Assembly: GCA_944326315.1 (NCBI GenBank)
Contig: CALVDP010000001.1
Span: 1 to 64,000 of the forward strand
Length of the DNA: 64,000 nucleotides
Direction of reading: 5' to 3'
From: an uncultured Bacteroidales bacterium
GTDB lineage: Bacteria; Bacteroidota; Bacteroidia; Bacteroidales; UBA932
The translations under genes were made by a program, and so were the position numbers. Position 1 is the first letter of the stretch, and each line of letters begins with the position of its first letter. The notes beneath the pieces were generated by a model that saw only the letters and a program-made list of their open reading frames with translations, had not been told where the DNA came from and did no database searches. Shown here piece after piece: positions 30,372 to 40,159 of the stretch.

Positions 30372-31922
30372 TCAATGCTTGAAATGACGCATGCCTGTGA
30401 AAAGCATCGATATATGGTTTTCGTTTGCCTTCGCTATGGAATCATTGTCCCGGATACTTCCGCCCGGCTGTACGATAGCCTTTACGCCATATTCAGCGGC
30501 AAGTGACACACAGTCATCGAACGGGAAGAAGCCGTCGGAAGCCATGACAAGCCCGGCCTTGCGGACATCCTGTCCCATTTCACCGTATGCAGCCTCTGCT
30601 TCCTTAAGGGCGATCTCCGCGGAACCGATACGGTTCATCTGGCCGGCACCCACGCCGCGGGTCATGCCATCCTTGACCACCACGATGGCATTGGACTTCA
30701 CGTGCTTGACTATGCGCCATGCGAAATTCAGGTCTGCCATCAGATCTTCGTCCGGCCTTGTCTCCGTCACGCACATCTCCGGCACTACGGTCCTGGTCGT
30801 CAGGTCCTGGTCCTGTACGAGCAGTCCTCCGTTCATGCTCACATACTGCTTGTGCACTTCATTGTCCTTCGTCATATCCACCTTGAGAAGACGGAGATTC
30901 TTCTTGGCACAAAGTATTTCGAGAGCCTCATCGGTAAATGAAGGAGCCATGATTATCTCAAGGAATACAGGCTTCATGAGCAGAGCCGCGTCCTTGCCGA
31001 TTTCCCTGTTGACAGCCACTATACCTCCGAAGATGCTGACCTTGTCAGCCTCGAACGCCTTCTGCCATGCCTCTGTGACATCCTTTCCTATGGCTGCTCC
31101 GCAAGGATTCATGTGCTTCAGGCCGACGCAGAAAGGCTCGTCGAATTCCCGTACTATATTGAGAGCAGCGTTGGCATCCTGAATATTGTTGTAGGACAGC
31201 TCTTTGCCGTTCAGCTGTTCAGCCGTGGCGAGGGAGTAGGACACCTTCCCGGCAGAAGCGTAGAACTTGGCCTCCTGGTGAGGATTCTCACCGTAGCGCA
31301 GACTCTGTCTGAGGTCATATTCAAGAAAGAGCTTCTCGTTCAGACCAGCCTGTGCGCGCATGTATGTGGCGATCATGATATCGTATTCGGCGGTATGCGT
31401 ATATGCCTTGGCAGAAAGCTTGAGACGGGTCTCCGGTGTAGTGTTGCCCCCGGCCTTGATTTCGTCCAGCACCGTAGCATAATCCTCCGGACAACATACT
31501 ACTGTGACATCCTTCCAGTTCTTGGCAGCGCTGCGCAGCATTGACGGACCTCCGATATCGATATTCTCCACAGCCTCTTCCATCGTGACTCCCGGCTTGG
31601 CGATAGTCTGTCTGAACGGGTACAGGTTCACGCACACCATGTCGATGTACTCTATTCCGTTTTCTTTCAGCTGACGGCGGTGGCTTTCCAGGTCACGCCT
31701 GCCAAGGAGTGCCCCGTGCACCTTGGGATGAAGTGTCTTCACCCTGCCGTCACATATTTCAGGGAAACCTGTGACTTCACTGATATTGATGACCTTGAGC
31801 CCTGCATCCTGCAGCATTTTCATGGTCCCGCCCGTAGCAATTATCTCCCACCCCAGGGAGATGAGCTGGCTGGCAAATTCCACGACGCCAGTCTTGTCGC
31901 TTACGCTAAATAACGCCCTCAT
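30372..31922 (-). CDS. purH: Bifunctional AICAR formyltransferase/IMP cyclohydrolase
   Basis: PurH carries out the last two steps to IMP. The 516-residue protein has the N-terminal IMP cyclohydrolase domain (ALFSVSDKTGVVEFASQL, ATGGTMKMLQDAG, GFPEICDGRVKTLHPKVHG; about residues 1-195) and the C-terminal transformylase domain. The latter shows RYGENPHQ (209-216) and the catalytic KHMNPCG (269-275), and a closing QPGGSIRDNDSIAKANE block. It lies downstream of purM, with repeat copy D in the gap, and upstream of DUF4923. All key residues are present. Confidence 0.97.
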   Translation of the reverse strand: MRALFSVSDKTGVVEFASQLISLGWEIIATGGTMKMLQDAGLKVINISEVTGFPEICDGRVKTLHPKVHGALLGRRDLESHRRQLKENGIEYIDMVCVNLYPFRQTIAKPGVTMEEAVENIDIGGPSMLRSAAKNWKDVTVVCCPEDYATVLDEIKAGGNTTPETRLKLSAKAYTHTAEYDIMIATYMRAQAGLNEKLFLEYDLRQSLRYGENPHQEAKFYASAGKVSYSLATAEQLNGKELSYNNIQDANAALNIVREFDEPFCVGLKHMNPCGAAIGKDVTEAWQKAFEADKVSIFGGIVAVNREIGKDAALLMKPVFLEIIMAPSFTDEALEILCAKKNLRLLKVDMTKDNEVHKQYVSMNGGLLVQDQDLTTRTVVPEMCVTETRPDEDLMADLNFAWRIVKHVKSNAIVVVKDGMTRGVGAGQMNRIGSAEIALKEAEAAYGEMGQDVRKAGLVMASDGFFPFDDCVSLAAEYGVKAIVQPGGSIRDNDSIAKANENHISMLFTGMRHFKH

Positions 31923-31936
31923 GATAATCTTACATA

Positions 31937-32039
31937 GTCCGACGGATCATTATACTCGGCATCAGGGGATTCCGTCGGACATCGTTAAGGTTTCCCCGAA
32001 ATCCGGATCTTACCCTATCCCCAGTCGCCTGCCGGCAGG
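31937..32039 (+). repeat. Structured intergenic repeat, copy D (diverged)
   Basis: The gap between purM and purH holds a diverged relative of copy A. A perfect 10-bp inverted repeat, GTCCGACGGA (31937-31946) and TCCGTCGGAC (31971-31980), is followed by a GGTTTC-CCC-GAAATC hairpin at 31989-32003, the same order and spacing as in A. The stretch from ATCAG (31961) to GAAATCC aligns with A at roughly six of every seven bases. In the first hairpin an A-T pair of A is a G-C pair here and a mismatch in A is paired here. The palindrome CCTGCCGGCAGG (32028-32039) follows; homology beyond 32005 is unclear. Confidence 0.6.
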
Positions 32040-32122
32040 AAGGACGGCCCGGGACATGTTCCCCGCCATCCTTTCTCCGATATATTGCAGATGGTGCGCC
32101 CCTTCTTCAGGGACACTCCACC

Positions 32123-33148
32123 CTATGCTATTTCCACACCCGGCGTATCAGTTATGCAGCCGATGACGGAAGCCTTCTCGCCGTGTCCCTCAAGTATGGA
32201 GACAGCCTTGTCCGCTTCGGATGCATCCATCGCCAGCACCATGCCGATACCCATGTTGAAGATATTGAACATCTCACGATGGGCGATCTTCCCGTATTTC
32301 TCCAGGAAACCGAAGATAGGGAGTATCTCCCAGCTTCCTTCATTGATGCGGATACCCTGTCCTTCCCGCAGTATGCGCGGAATATTCTCGTCAAAACCGC
32401 CTCCGGTTATATGGGCGACACCGTGGACATCACACTGGCGTATCACATCCAGCACCTGCTTCACATAGATTTTGGTAGGTGTCAGGGCCACCTCGCCCAG
32501 CACTGCCCCGCCGAGCTCAGGATATGCCGTCCTGAGATCAAGACCGTTGTCTGAGAATATCTTCCTCACCAGGCTGAAACCGTTGGAGTGGATTCCCGAA
32601 GACGCGATACCGACAAGAACATCTCCCGACTTCACCTTGGAACCGTCAATGAGCCTGGACTTCTCGACAACTCCGGTAGTAAACCCTGCTATGTCGTACT
32701 CTCCGTCAGCATACATCCCCGGCATTTCAGCCGTCTCGCCTCCGACAAGGGCGCATCCGGCCTGGCGGCACCCTTCAGCCACGCCTGAGACAATGGCCTC
32801 GATCTTTGCCGGCTCGTTGTGTCCGACAGCGACATAATCCAGGAAGAAAAGAGGCTCCGCTCCCTGAGCCAGGACATCGTTCACGCACATGGCCACGGCA
32901 TCGATACCGATAGTGTCATGCTTGTCCATCGCAAATGCAAGCTTCAACTTCGTTCCCACGCCGTCAGTACCGCTGACAAGCACAGGCTCCCTGACATTCA
33001 GGGAAGCAAGGTCGAACATGCCTCCGAAAGAGCCGATATTTCCCATCACGCCCGGACGGGACGTGGATGACACATGACTTTTGATTCTGCGGACAACCTC
33101 GTATCCTGCTTCAAGGTTGACTCCTGCCTTCTCATAACTTACTGCCAT
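32123..33148 (-). CDS. purM: Phosphoribosylformylglycinamidine cyclo-ligase
   Basis: AIR synthetase, step five of purine synthesis, 341 residues. Recognised parts are [36 protein letters not shown] with its ATP-binding loop (about residues 57-73), [51 protein letters not shown] and [14 protein letters not shown]. All are standard for the family. It follows coaW in the cluster with a 76-base gap that holds an inverted repeat. Confidence 0.96.
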   Translation of the reverse strand: MAVSYEKAGVNLEAGYEVVRRIKSHVSSTSRPGVMGNIGSFGGMFDLASLNVREPVLVSGTDGVGTKLKLAFAMDKHDTIGIDAVAMCVNDVLAQGAEPLFFLDYVAVGHNEPAKIEAIVSGVAEGCRQAGCALVGGETAEMPGMYADGEYDIAGFTTGVVEKSRLIDGSKVKSGDVLVGIASSGIHSNGFSLVRKIFSDNGLDLRTAYPELGGAVLGEVALTPTKIYVKQVLDVIRQCDVHGVAHITGGGFDENIPRILREGQGIRINEGSWEILPIFGFLEKYGKIAHREMFNIFNMGIGMVLAMDASEADKAVSILEGHGEKASVIGCITDTPGVEIA

Positions 33149-33164
33149 AAAAACCTTTGTTAGA

Positions 33165-33208
33165 CGTCAGGCACACGCTCCTGCCGGAGGGATATGTCCG
33201 GCCTGACG
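33165..33208. other. Inverted repeat in the coaW-purM gap
   Basis: CGTCAGGC (33165-33172) and GCCTGACG (33201-33208) form a perfect 8-bp inverted repeat with a 28-base loop, itself able to form CTCC-TGCC-GGAG. Loop size and the GACGTCAG start recall the first hairpin of repeat copy A, but the rest does not align, so it is kept apart from that family. Confidence 0.4.
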
Positions 33209-33224
33209 GATTAATATTCTTGTT

Positions 33225-34046
33225 CTATAATTTCCTGTAATAGCTCAATGCCGCACCTATCGCCGTACGGAATCCTGTATGCTCCGGTATGTGGAACCGG
33301 ATTCCATAGAGTCTTTCTATCCTGTCGAACAAAGGCCTGCACTGCGGCAGCTGTGACATGTTGCCGATGCAGACAAAATCCTTTATTCCGGTATTGCGGG
33401 CTATAAAGTTAGCAGAACTTCCGATAGTCTGCAATATCATGTTGATGATTCCCGCCGCAATATCCTCACCTGAGGAGACTGCATCTGCCTTCCCGAAATT
33501 GGATGCCGTGACATCCATCGGCAGTCCCGGAAGCTCCGTCCTGGATATGTCCCTTATCTGCAGGTCCACATTGGATACTGAACCGCCAAGCGCCATCGAG
33601 ACCACCTTTCCTATGTCCGTGGTCTTGAGGATGATACCTGACAGGCCCTGGAGTGTGCCTCCGCCGATGGCAAGACCTCCGAGGTGGGTGTAGGTGCCAT
33701 TCTCCACCTTTATGAATGATGTCCCCGTACCCATGCTCACCACCACCATCCTGTCCAGACTGCTTCCGTAGCCGGCACCCAAGGCATTGGCTTCGAACTC
33801 ATCCACCCTGGCGGAAGGAATCCCGTAAAGCTCACCTTCCACATAAGCGCTTCCGACCCCTGTAAGCATCACCTGGGCGATATCTGACAGGGAAAGGCTG
33901 TTTTCATAAATATACTTGCCGAGCGCACCGAACAGTGACGTCACCGGATCGGCAGCCGTAATGCACTGCGACGAGCGCAGTTTTCCGTCTTCAAGACCTG
34001 CGATCTTGGTCGTGCTGCCGCCTACATCTATCCCCAGTACCGTCAT
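33225..34046 (-). CDS. coaW: Type II pantothenate kinase
   Basis: Catalyses the first step of coenzyme A synthesis, the phosphorylation of pantothenate. The 273-residue protein has the actin-like ATPase fold of type II enzymes: GIDVGGSTTKIAG at the N-terminus (phosphate 1 loop), VSMGTGTSFIKV near residue 105 and GGGTLQGLSGIIL. The glutamate of DEFEANALGAGYG is a likely catalytic residue. This differs from both CoaA and CoaX. It is embedded in the purine cluster between purF and purM, 5 bases after the purF stop, so it is surely co-transcribed. Confidence 0.85.
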   Translation of the reverse strand: MTVLGIDVGGSTTKIAGLEDGKLRSSQCITAADPVTSLFGALGKYIYENSLSLSDIAQVMLTGVGSAYVEGELYGIPSARVDEFEANALGAGYGSSLDRMVVVSMGTGTSFIKVENGTYTHLGGLAIGGGTLQGLSGIILKTTDIGKVVSMALGGSVSNVDLQIRDISRTELPGLPMDVTASNFGKADAVSSGEDIAAGIINMILQTIGSSANFIARNTGIKDFVCIGNMSQLPQCRPLFDRIERLYGIRFHIPEHTGFRTAIGAALSYYRKL

Positions 34047-34051
34047 GACCG

Positions 34052-35470
34052 TCAGTTCTTGCTTTCCTTATTGGCTTCCTCTATGCTCTGGTACAGGGCC
34101 GTAGGATATTCACCAGTAAAACATGCAAGGCACAACTCGCTGCGTCTTCCCGCCTCGAAAAGCGCTCCTGTCGAAAGAAAGGCGAGGGAATCCGCTCCAA
34201 GGCTTTCGCACACTTCAGCCGTCTGTTTCCTGGCACATATAAGCTCGTCATACGTGGAAATGTCCACACCATAGAAACACGGTGTCTTGATAGGCGGGCT
34301 GGCTATTCTGAGATGCACCTCTCTGGCCCCGGCATCACGCAACATCCGGACAATTCTCCTTGACGTGGTACCTCTCACTATGGAATCATCAATGAGCACC
34401 ACCCTCTTGTCCTTCACTATGGTCTTCACGGCGGAAAGCTTCATCCTTACCCCTTTCTCTCTGAGAGCCTGGGACGGCTGTATGAAAGTCCTTCCGATAT
34501 ACTTGTTCTTGATCAGCCCCATCTCGTACGGAAGCCCGGACGCCTCGCTGTATCCCATTGCGGCGCTGAGGCTCGAATCCGGCACGCCCACCACGATATC
34601 GGCATCTGCCGGAGCCTCCCTGTACAGCAGCCGGCCGGTCTCCTTGCGGAAACTGTGGACATTCCGGCCCTCTATGTCACTGTCAGGCCTTGAGAAATAT
34701 ATGTACTCCATCGCACACATGTCATGCTTCCGGAATTCCGAATAACGTCTGCTCCTTATACCGTGATGGTCTATCGTCACCACCTCTCCAGGCTCTATGT
34801 CCCGGATGAATTCCGCTCCGATCACATCGAATGCGCATGTCTCGCTGCTCACCACATAGCCGTCTCCAAGCCTGCCGAGAGACAACGGCCTCAACCCATA
34901 TTTGTCCCTGCAGGCATAGAGCCGCCCTGAAGTCATCACCAGGAATGCAAAAGCTCCCTCTATCATGTTCAGCGCCTCCTCGATGGCAAAGATCCTCGGA
35001 GCATTCCTGTCATAGGACTGTTTCTTGATGAGGTGCGCAAGTATCTCGCTGTCCGAAGATGACTGGAAAAGGCTTCCCCTGTCTTCGAGATAGCGTCGCA
35101 GCTCCTTGGAATTCACTATGTTGCCATTGTGGGCAAGGGCGAAATCCCCGGTATTGTGCCTGAACAGGAAAGGCTGGACATTCTCGATTCCTCCGCCTCC
35201 TGTCGTGGAATACCGCACGTGCCCTATTGACATCATCCCCTCCAGGGAAGCTATCCTGTCGCCGTTGAACACCTCGGTCACAAGGCCCTCGCCTTTCACC
35301 CTGCGGAAGACCCCGTCAGGACTTACCGACACTATCCCGCAGCCTTCCTGGCCCCTGTGCTGCAATGAATGCAGGCCATAATATGTCAGGGAGGCGGCAT
35401 CCGGGACACCATAGACCCCGAAAACGCCGCACTCCTCATGGATTTCCCTCATATCGTCATTACTGTGCAT
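34052..35470 (-). CDS. purF: Amidophosphoribosyltransferase
   Basis: The committed step of purine synthesis, making phosphoribosylamine from PRPP and glutamine. The 472-residue protein is of the Bacillus type. A short propeptide precedes the nucleophile in HEECGVFGVYG (Cys14 with this start, Cys8 if the ATG at 35452 is used). The glutaminase domain has YYGLHSLQHRGQEGCG. The PRPP site reads VVLIDDSIVRGTTSRRIV. Cysteines in HDMCAMEY, TPCFYGVD and ELCLACFTG match the four ligands of the [4Fe-4S] cluster in that type. The longer start overlaps the end of purC by 11 bases. Confidence 0.95.
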   Translation of the reverse strand: MHSNDDMREIHEECGVFGVYGVPDAASLTYYGLHSLQHRGQEGCGIVSVSPDGVFRRVKGEGLVTEVFNGDRIASLEGMMSIGHVRYSTTGGGGIENVQPFLFRHNTGDFALAHNGNIVNSKELRRYLEDRGSLFQSSSDSEILAHLIKKQSYDRNAPRIFAIEEALNMIEGAFAFLVMTSGRLYACRDKYGLRPLSLGRLGDGYVVSSETCAFDVIGAEFIRDIEPGEVVTIDHHGIRSRRYSEFRKHDMCAMEYIYFSRPDSDIEGRNVHSFRKETGRLLYREAPADADIVVGVPDSSLSAAMGYSEASGLPYEMGLIKNKYIGRTFIQPSQALREKGVRMKLSAVKTIVKDKRVVLIDDSIVRGTTSRRIVRMLRDAGAREVHLRIASPPIKTPCFYGVDISTYDELICARKQTAEVCESLGADSLAFLSTGALFEAGRRSELCLACFTGEYPTALYQSIEEANKESKN

Positions 35471-36188
35471 CTTCTTCTTTCCCCAGAATCGAGCAAAGCC
35501 GCTCGTAAATTGTCCTGTATGCTTCGCCTACATGTCCCATATCACGTCTGAAACGGTCCCTGTCCAGCTTTTCCCGGGATGCCATGTCCCAGAATCTGGC
35601 ATTGTCCGGAGTCAGCTCGTCAGCCACGACTATCCTGCCGCTGCCATCCCGTCCGAATTCAAGCTTGAAATCCACAAGCACGATGCCGACATCATTCATG
35701 AGGGAGGACAGGAAGTCGTTGATCTTCCGGGCATAGTCATATATGATACCGAGCTCCCCGTATGTTGCCAGCCCCAATGCCACGGCATAATGGTCGTTGA
35801 TCAGCGGCGTACCCAGATCCTCGTTCTTGTAGCAGAGGTCGATGACGGTATTGTCCGGACGGAAACCTTCCTTTACCCCGAGTTTCCGGGCCATGGTGCC
35901 GGCTATGACATTGCGGACTATGACTTCGAGCCTTATCATCTCCACCTTTCTGCACAGGATACTGTCTTCTCCGGCCCTGCTGATGAAATGGCTGTCCACG
36001 CCATGGCGCCCGAGGTATTCGGCCACCATCGAAGCTATGGCGGCATTTATCCTGCCCTTCCCCTTGATGACAGCCTTCTTGACACCTCCGAATGCAGTGA
36101 TGACGTCAGTATATTCTATAATCACCAGATCAGGATCATCCGCCTGGAACACCCTGTAGGATCCTCCGTCAAACAAAAGCCTGTCCAT
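35460..36188 (-). CDS. purC: SAICAR synthase
   Basis: Joins aspartate to CAIR, an ATP-dependent step in purine synthesis. The start at 36188 gives 242 residues beginning MDRLLFDGGSYRVF, one base after the purL stop; an upstream ATG would overlap purL. Seen are VIIEYTDVITAFGG, KGRINAAIASMVAEYL, EVIVRNVIAGTMARKLG, DFKLEFGRDGSGRIVVADE and LTPDNARFWD, all family hallmarks. Translational coupling with purL and purF is likely given the tight packing. Confidence 0.96.
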   Translation of the reverse strand: MDRLLFDGGSYRVFQADDPDLVIIEYTDVITAFGGVKKAVIKGKGRINAAIASMVAEYLGRHGVDSHFISRAGEDSILCRKVEMIRLEVIVRNVIAGTMARKLGVKEGFRPDNTVIDLCYKNEDLGTPLINDHYAVALGLATYGELGIIYDYARKINDFLSSLMNDVGIVLVDFKLEFGRDGSGRIVVADELTPDNARFWDMASREKLDRDRFRRDMGHVGEAYRTIYERLCSILGKEEDAQ

Positions 36189-36189
36189 T

Positions 36190-39100
36190 TTATTTCCCCC
36201 TGAAATAATTGACGGCATTGGCGAACAGAGGCTGTTCGAGCTCTTCCTCTATATTCTTGAACGTATTGTTCTCGTACCTCTCCGTATGGCCCATCTTGCC
36301 AAGGATCTGTCCGTCCCTGCTTATTATTCCTTCTATGGCGTAATACGAACCGTTAGGATTGTACGGAGAATCCATCGTGACCTCCTCGGTGACAGGATCC
36401 ACATACTGGAATGCCACCTGACCGTTCTCGAACAATTCCCTTGCAAGCTTCTCGTTCACCACGAACTTGCCCTCCCCGTGGCTCACCGCCACAGTATGGA
36501 GGTCTCCTATGGAAAACCCTGAAAGCCAAGGTGAACCGGTCGAAGACACCCTGGTAGTCACCATCTGCGATATATGTCTGTTGATATCGTTTCTGAAAAG
36601 TGTAGGGGATTCCCTGGTCACCAAGCCCGGCTTCCCGTAAGGAAGCAGTCCGGACTTGACAAGCGCCTGGAAACCGTTGCAGATACCGAGAATCAGACCT
36701 CCTCTGCCGAGCAGTTCCTGTATTGCTTCGGAAATATCCCTGTTGTTCAGCACATTTGCTATGAACTTGCCGCTCCCGTCCGGCTCATCTCCGGCAGAAA
36801 AGCCTCCGGCAAGTGCAAGTATGTGGCATTCGGAAATATTCTTCTTCATCCGCGCTATCGAAGTGGAAATATCCTCTCCGTGCAGATTGCAGAATACCCC
36901 CATCCTTACCTCAGCGCCAGCCTTGCGGAAAGCCTTGGCAGTGTCATAGTCGCAGTTGGTTCCCGGGAATACCGGAATATAGACGACAGGAGTCTCCACC
37001 GGAGTTCCTTTGTAGCGTATGGCCTCTCTTGCCTTCGGAGTCTTCCTGTCATGCAGGCCTTCAGGCACAAGTGCCTTGTGGGACGGCTCGCACGTATCCG
37101 GATATATCCTGGCAAACTTTGCCCCGTTGGCATACATGAGTTCGAAAATGGACATCTTGCAGCCGTTGACAGACAGATTCCCGTCTTCGCCCGATGTCAC
37201 ATCGCCGAGATAAATTGCCTGCGGGTAGTCCAGTTCCTTCTCCGACTCCACGAGAATGGAGCCGTAGCTGTAATTGAAGAGTTCCTTCTCGTCCACATTC
37301 ACGTCCACTCCGAACGCGTTGCCGAATGACATCTTGCAGATTGCCTCTGCAAGGCCTCCGAACCCGAGGGCATAGGCAGATACTATGTTGCCTGAGGCAA
37401 TCTGATTCTCCACAAACCTGAAATTGGCCTTGAGCTGGTCCGTATCCGGCATATAGTCTGGAAGCGGCGTATGCTTTATCAGATAAAGGCGGTTGCCTTC
37501 CCATTTCAGTTCCGGAGAGATCACACGTCCGGCATTGACCGTCGTGATACCGAATGCCATCAGCATAGGCGGCACATTGATGTGCTCGAATGTTCCGCTC
37601 ATGGAATCTTTTCCTCCGATGGAAGGCAGGCCCATGTCCACCTGCATCTTCAGGGCGCCGAGCAATGCGCTGAGCGGCTTTCCCCATGACCTGGCGTCAT
37701 GCATCCTCTCGAAATATTCCTGGTAGGAGAATCTCATTCTGTCGTATGACGCTCCTGCAGCCACCACCTTGGCGCAGGCCTCCACCACAGAATATGCCGC
37801 TCCGTGATACGGGCTCCATTCTGATATGAACGGATTGTAGCCGAAAGCCATTATGCTGGCTGTGTCCGTATAGCCGTCTGTCGGAAGCTTCTGCACAGAT
37901 ACCTGGGTCTCGGTGGTCTGGAGACATCCTCCGAACGGCATAAGCACGGTCGAACGTCCTATGGTCGAGTCAAACATCTCTATCAGGCCTTTCTGGGAAG
38001 TGACATTCGGGTCCTGGAGATTGTTGAATATCTTTTCCTTCAGGTTCTTGCCCGGTATTTCACGGACAAACGGATTCCTGTCCTCCACCGGAGCGATCTC
38101 GGCCTTGGCGTAGTGCCTTGCACCCGCACTGTCTATGAATGAGCGGGAAAGATCGACCATAAGCCTGCCCTTGTTATACATGCGCATACGCCTGGTATCG
38201 GTAACATCAGCCACATGGGTCACTTCCACATTCTCGCTCCGGCAGTAAGATTCGAATTCATCCCTGTCACCGGCATCTATCACCACGGCCATCCTCTCCT
38301 GGGATTCGCTTATGGCAAGCTCCGTGGTGTTGAGCCCGCTGTACTTTACGGGCACCCTGTCGAGATATATGTCGAGGCCGTCTGTCAGCTCGCCTATGGC
38401 GACACTGACTCCACCGGCGCCGAAATCGTTTGATTTCTTGATGAGACGGGTCACCTCCGGACGGCGGAACAGCCTCTGCAGCTTGCGTTCTTCAGGTGCG
38501 TTGCCTTTCTGCACTTCGCTGCCGCAGGTCTCAAGCGAGGCCTCGGTGTGCTCCTTGGAAGAGCCAGTAGCCCCTCCTATGCCGTCGCGTCCTGTCCTGC
38601 CTCCAAGCAGAAGCACTATGTCCCCCGGGACCGGTGACTCCCTGCGGACATTCTCTGCCTTGACAGCACCTGCCACTGCGCCGACCTCAAGTCTCTTGGC
38701 GACATATCCGTCATGATAGATCTCACGCACATGTGTTGTGGCAAGTCCTATCTGGTTGCCGTAGCTTGAATAACCGTGGGCCGCCTTGCGGCTTATGACC
38801 TTCTGCGGAAGCTTCCCCGGTATAGTCTCGGAAACAGGCTGCCATATATTGCCGGCGCCGGTCACACGCATGGCCTGGTATACATAGCTTCTGCCTGAAA
38901 GAGGGTCCCTGATGGCACCGCCGAGACATGTGGCCGCACCCCCGAACGGCTCTATTTCCGTCGGATGGTTGTGGGTCTCGTTCTTGAACTGCAGCAGCCA
39001 TTTCTCGATCTTGCCGTCCACATCCACATCCACGTAAATGCTGCAGGCGTTGTTCTCTTCACTCACCTCCATGTCGTCAAGAAGGCCCTGCTTTCTGAGA

Positions 39101-39930
39101 TATTTGGCACCGATCGTGGCGAGATCCATAAGATTCAGCCCCCTGTCCTCTCTCCCGAGCTCCTTCCTCAGCCTGAGATAAAGGGACCATGTGCCGTCTA
39201 TCTCTGTCTTGATGAAGGATTCATCCACCTTGACATCTTCAAGCTCGGTTGTGAAGGTAGTGTGCCGGCAATGGTCGCTCCAATATGTATCGAGTATCCT
39301 CAGCTCCGTCTCATACGGGTCGCGGCCTTCCTCCCTGAAGTATTTCACGACCTCCATCAGATCATCCGCGTTCATTGCAAGTCCCATCTTCCTGCAATAC
39401 GGATCAAGGTCTGCTTCCTGCATGGCAGTGAAACCTTCAAGTACCTGTACAGGAATGACAGGAGCCTGCTCGGTGTCGCTCAGCCTGGAGAGGTCCTTCT
39501 CCCTTGATTCCACAGCGTTGATATAATAATGCCTGATTTTCGCCAGTGTCTCCTCGTCCGTATCCGGATCAAGGATAATCAGTCTGGAACTCTTGATCCT
39601 GACATCCGCATCAGGCTCGATCAGCTTCACGCATTCAACGGCAGAAGCCGCCCTCTGGTCAAACTGCCCGGGGAGGTATTCCACCGCAATATATCTGACG
39701 CCGGACAAGTCACAGCTGTCCGTAACATTGTCGGTGACGATCTCACCGAATACGCTGTACCTGCTCTTTTCCAGCAGCTCCGGCGTGAAGCCGAACAGGT
39801 CATAGACATTCAGCAGTCTGAGGCCGGGCAGAGACAGCCTCAGGTTCTCGTTGAGTTCATTCAGAAGGCTTCTTGCCTCCACCTGGAATTCAGGATATTT
39901 TTCTACAAAGATACGATAGTTGTTGCTCAT
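36190..39930 (-). CDS. purL: Phosphoribosylformylglycinamidine synthase, single-chain
   Basis: The large one-polypeptide FGAM synthase (1246 residues), containing the PurS-, PurL- and PurQ-like parts that are separate genes in Bacillus. The N-terminal linker and PurS-like region is followed by YWSDHCRHTTFTTEL (active-site His region near residue 215), NETHNHPTEIEPFGGAATCLGGAIRD and the duplicated AIRS-like domains. The C-terminal glutaminase has the nucleophile Cys1084 in ILGICNGFQ and ends with SPYNPNGSYYAIEGI and MGHTER. It is the usual form in Bacteroidales. It lies upstream of purC and 229 bases downstream of purE. Confidence 0.96.
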   Translation of the reverse strand: MSNNYRIFVEKYPEFQVEARSLLNELNENLRLSLPGLRLLNVYDLFGFTPELLEKSRYSVFGEIVTDNVTDSCDLSGVRYIAVEYLPGQFDQRAASAVECVKLIEPDADVRIKSSRLIILDPDTDEETLAKIRHYYINAVESREKDLSRLSDTEQAPVIPVQVLEGFTAMQEADLDPYCRKMGLAMNADDLMEVVKYFREEGRDPYETELRILDTYWSDHCRHTTFTTELEDVKVDESFIKTEIDGTWSLYLRLRKELGREDRGLNLMDLATIGAKYLRKQGLLDDMEVSEENNACSIYVDVDVDGKIEKWLLQFKNETHNHPTEIEPFGGAATCLGGAIRDPLSGRSYVYQAMRVTGAGNIWQPVSETIPGKLPQKVISRKAAHGYSSYGNQIGLATTHVREIYHDGYVAKRLEVGAVAGAVKAENVRRESPVPGDIVLLLGGRTGRDGIGGATGSSKEHTEASLETCGSEVQKGNAPEERKLQRLFRRPEVTRLIKKSNDFGAGGVSVAIGELTDGLDIYLDRVPVKYSGLNTTELAISESQERMAVVIDAGDRDEFESYCRSENVEVTHVADVTDTRRMRMYNKGRLMVDLSRSFIDSAGARHYAKAEIAPVEDRNPFVREIPGKNLKEKIFNNLQDPNVTSQKGLIEMFDSTIGRSTVLMPFGGCLQTTETQVSVQKLPTDGYTDTASIMAFGYNPFISEWSPYHGAAYSVVEACAKVVAAGASYDRMRFSYQEYFERMHDARSWGKPLSALLGALKMQVDMGLPSIGGKDSMSGTFEHINVPPMLMAFGITTVNAGRVISPELKWEGNRLYLIKHTPLPDYMPDTDQLKANFRFVENQIASGNIVSAYALGFGGLAEAICKMSFGNAFGVDVNVDEKELFNYSYGSILVESEKELDYPQAIYLGDVTSGEDGNLSVNGCKMSIFELMYANGAKFARIYPDTCEPSHKALVPEGLHDRKTPKAREAIRYKGTPVETPVVYIPVFPGTNCDYDTAKAFRKAGAEVRMGVFCNLHGEDISTSIARMKKNISECHILALAGGFSAGDEPDGSGKFIANVLNNRDISEAIQELLGRGGLILGICNGFQALVKSGLLPYGKPGLVTRESPTLFRNDINRHISQMVTTRVSSTGSPWLSGFSIGDLHTVAVSHGEGKFVVNEKLARELFENGQVAFQYVDPVTEEVTMDSPYNPNGSYYAIEGIISRDGQILGKMGHTERYENNTFKNIEEELEQPLFANAVNYFRGK

Positions 39931-39974
39931 GATTATTGACGTGAGTCAGGACTGTCCGTCCCTATTTTCCTAAA

Positions 39975-40024
39975 TTTTCCGTTCCGCAAGGATTTCCCGT
40001 CTCCGCAAGGATTTTCCGTCCCCG
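39975..40024. repeat. Short tandem repeat, 18-19 bp units, upstream of purL
   Basis: Almost three imperfect units beginning TTTTCCGT, TTTCCCGT and TTTTCCGT, the first two each closing with CCGCAAGGA. They lie in the 229-base purE-purL gap, which otherwise shows only short GTCAGG/CCTGAC symmetry (39954-40038) and no recognised promoter. Confidence 0.6.
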
Positions 40025-40159
40025 AAAAGCCCGGCCTGACATGCGATACTCGAATCCGCCGGTATGCCGGAGCCGGGTATCCATAAATCCAAGAAGGTGG
40101 CGTGAGCCGGCACATACCCCGCATCACCCCACCTGTATGTATTCCTGACCGGACATCGG

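Noticed and set aside
33165..33208. Possible further copy of the structured repeat in the coaW-purM gap
   Set aside because: The hairpin size is similar but the sequence does not align beyond GACGTCAG; kept as a separate inverted repeat.
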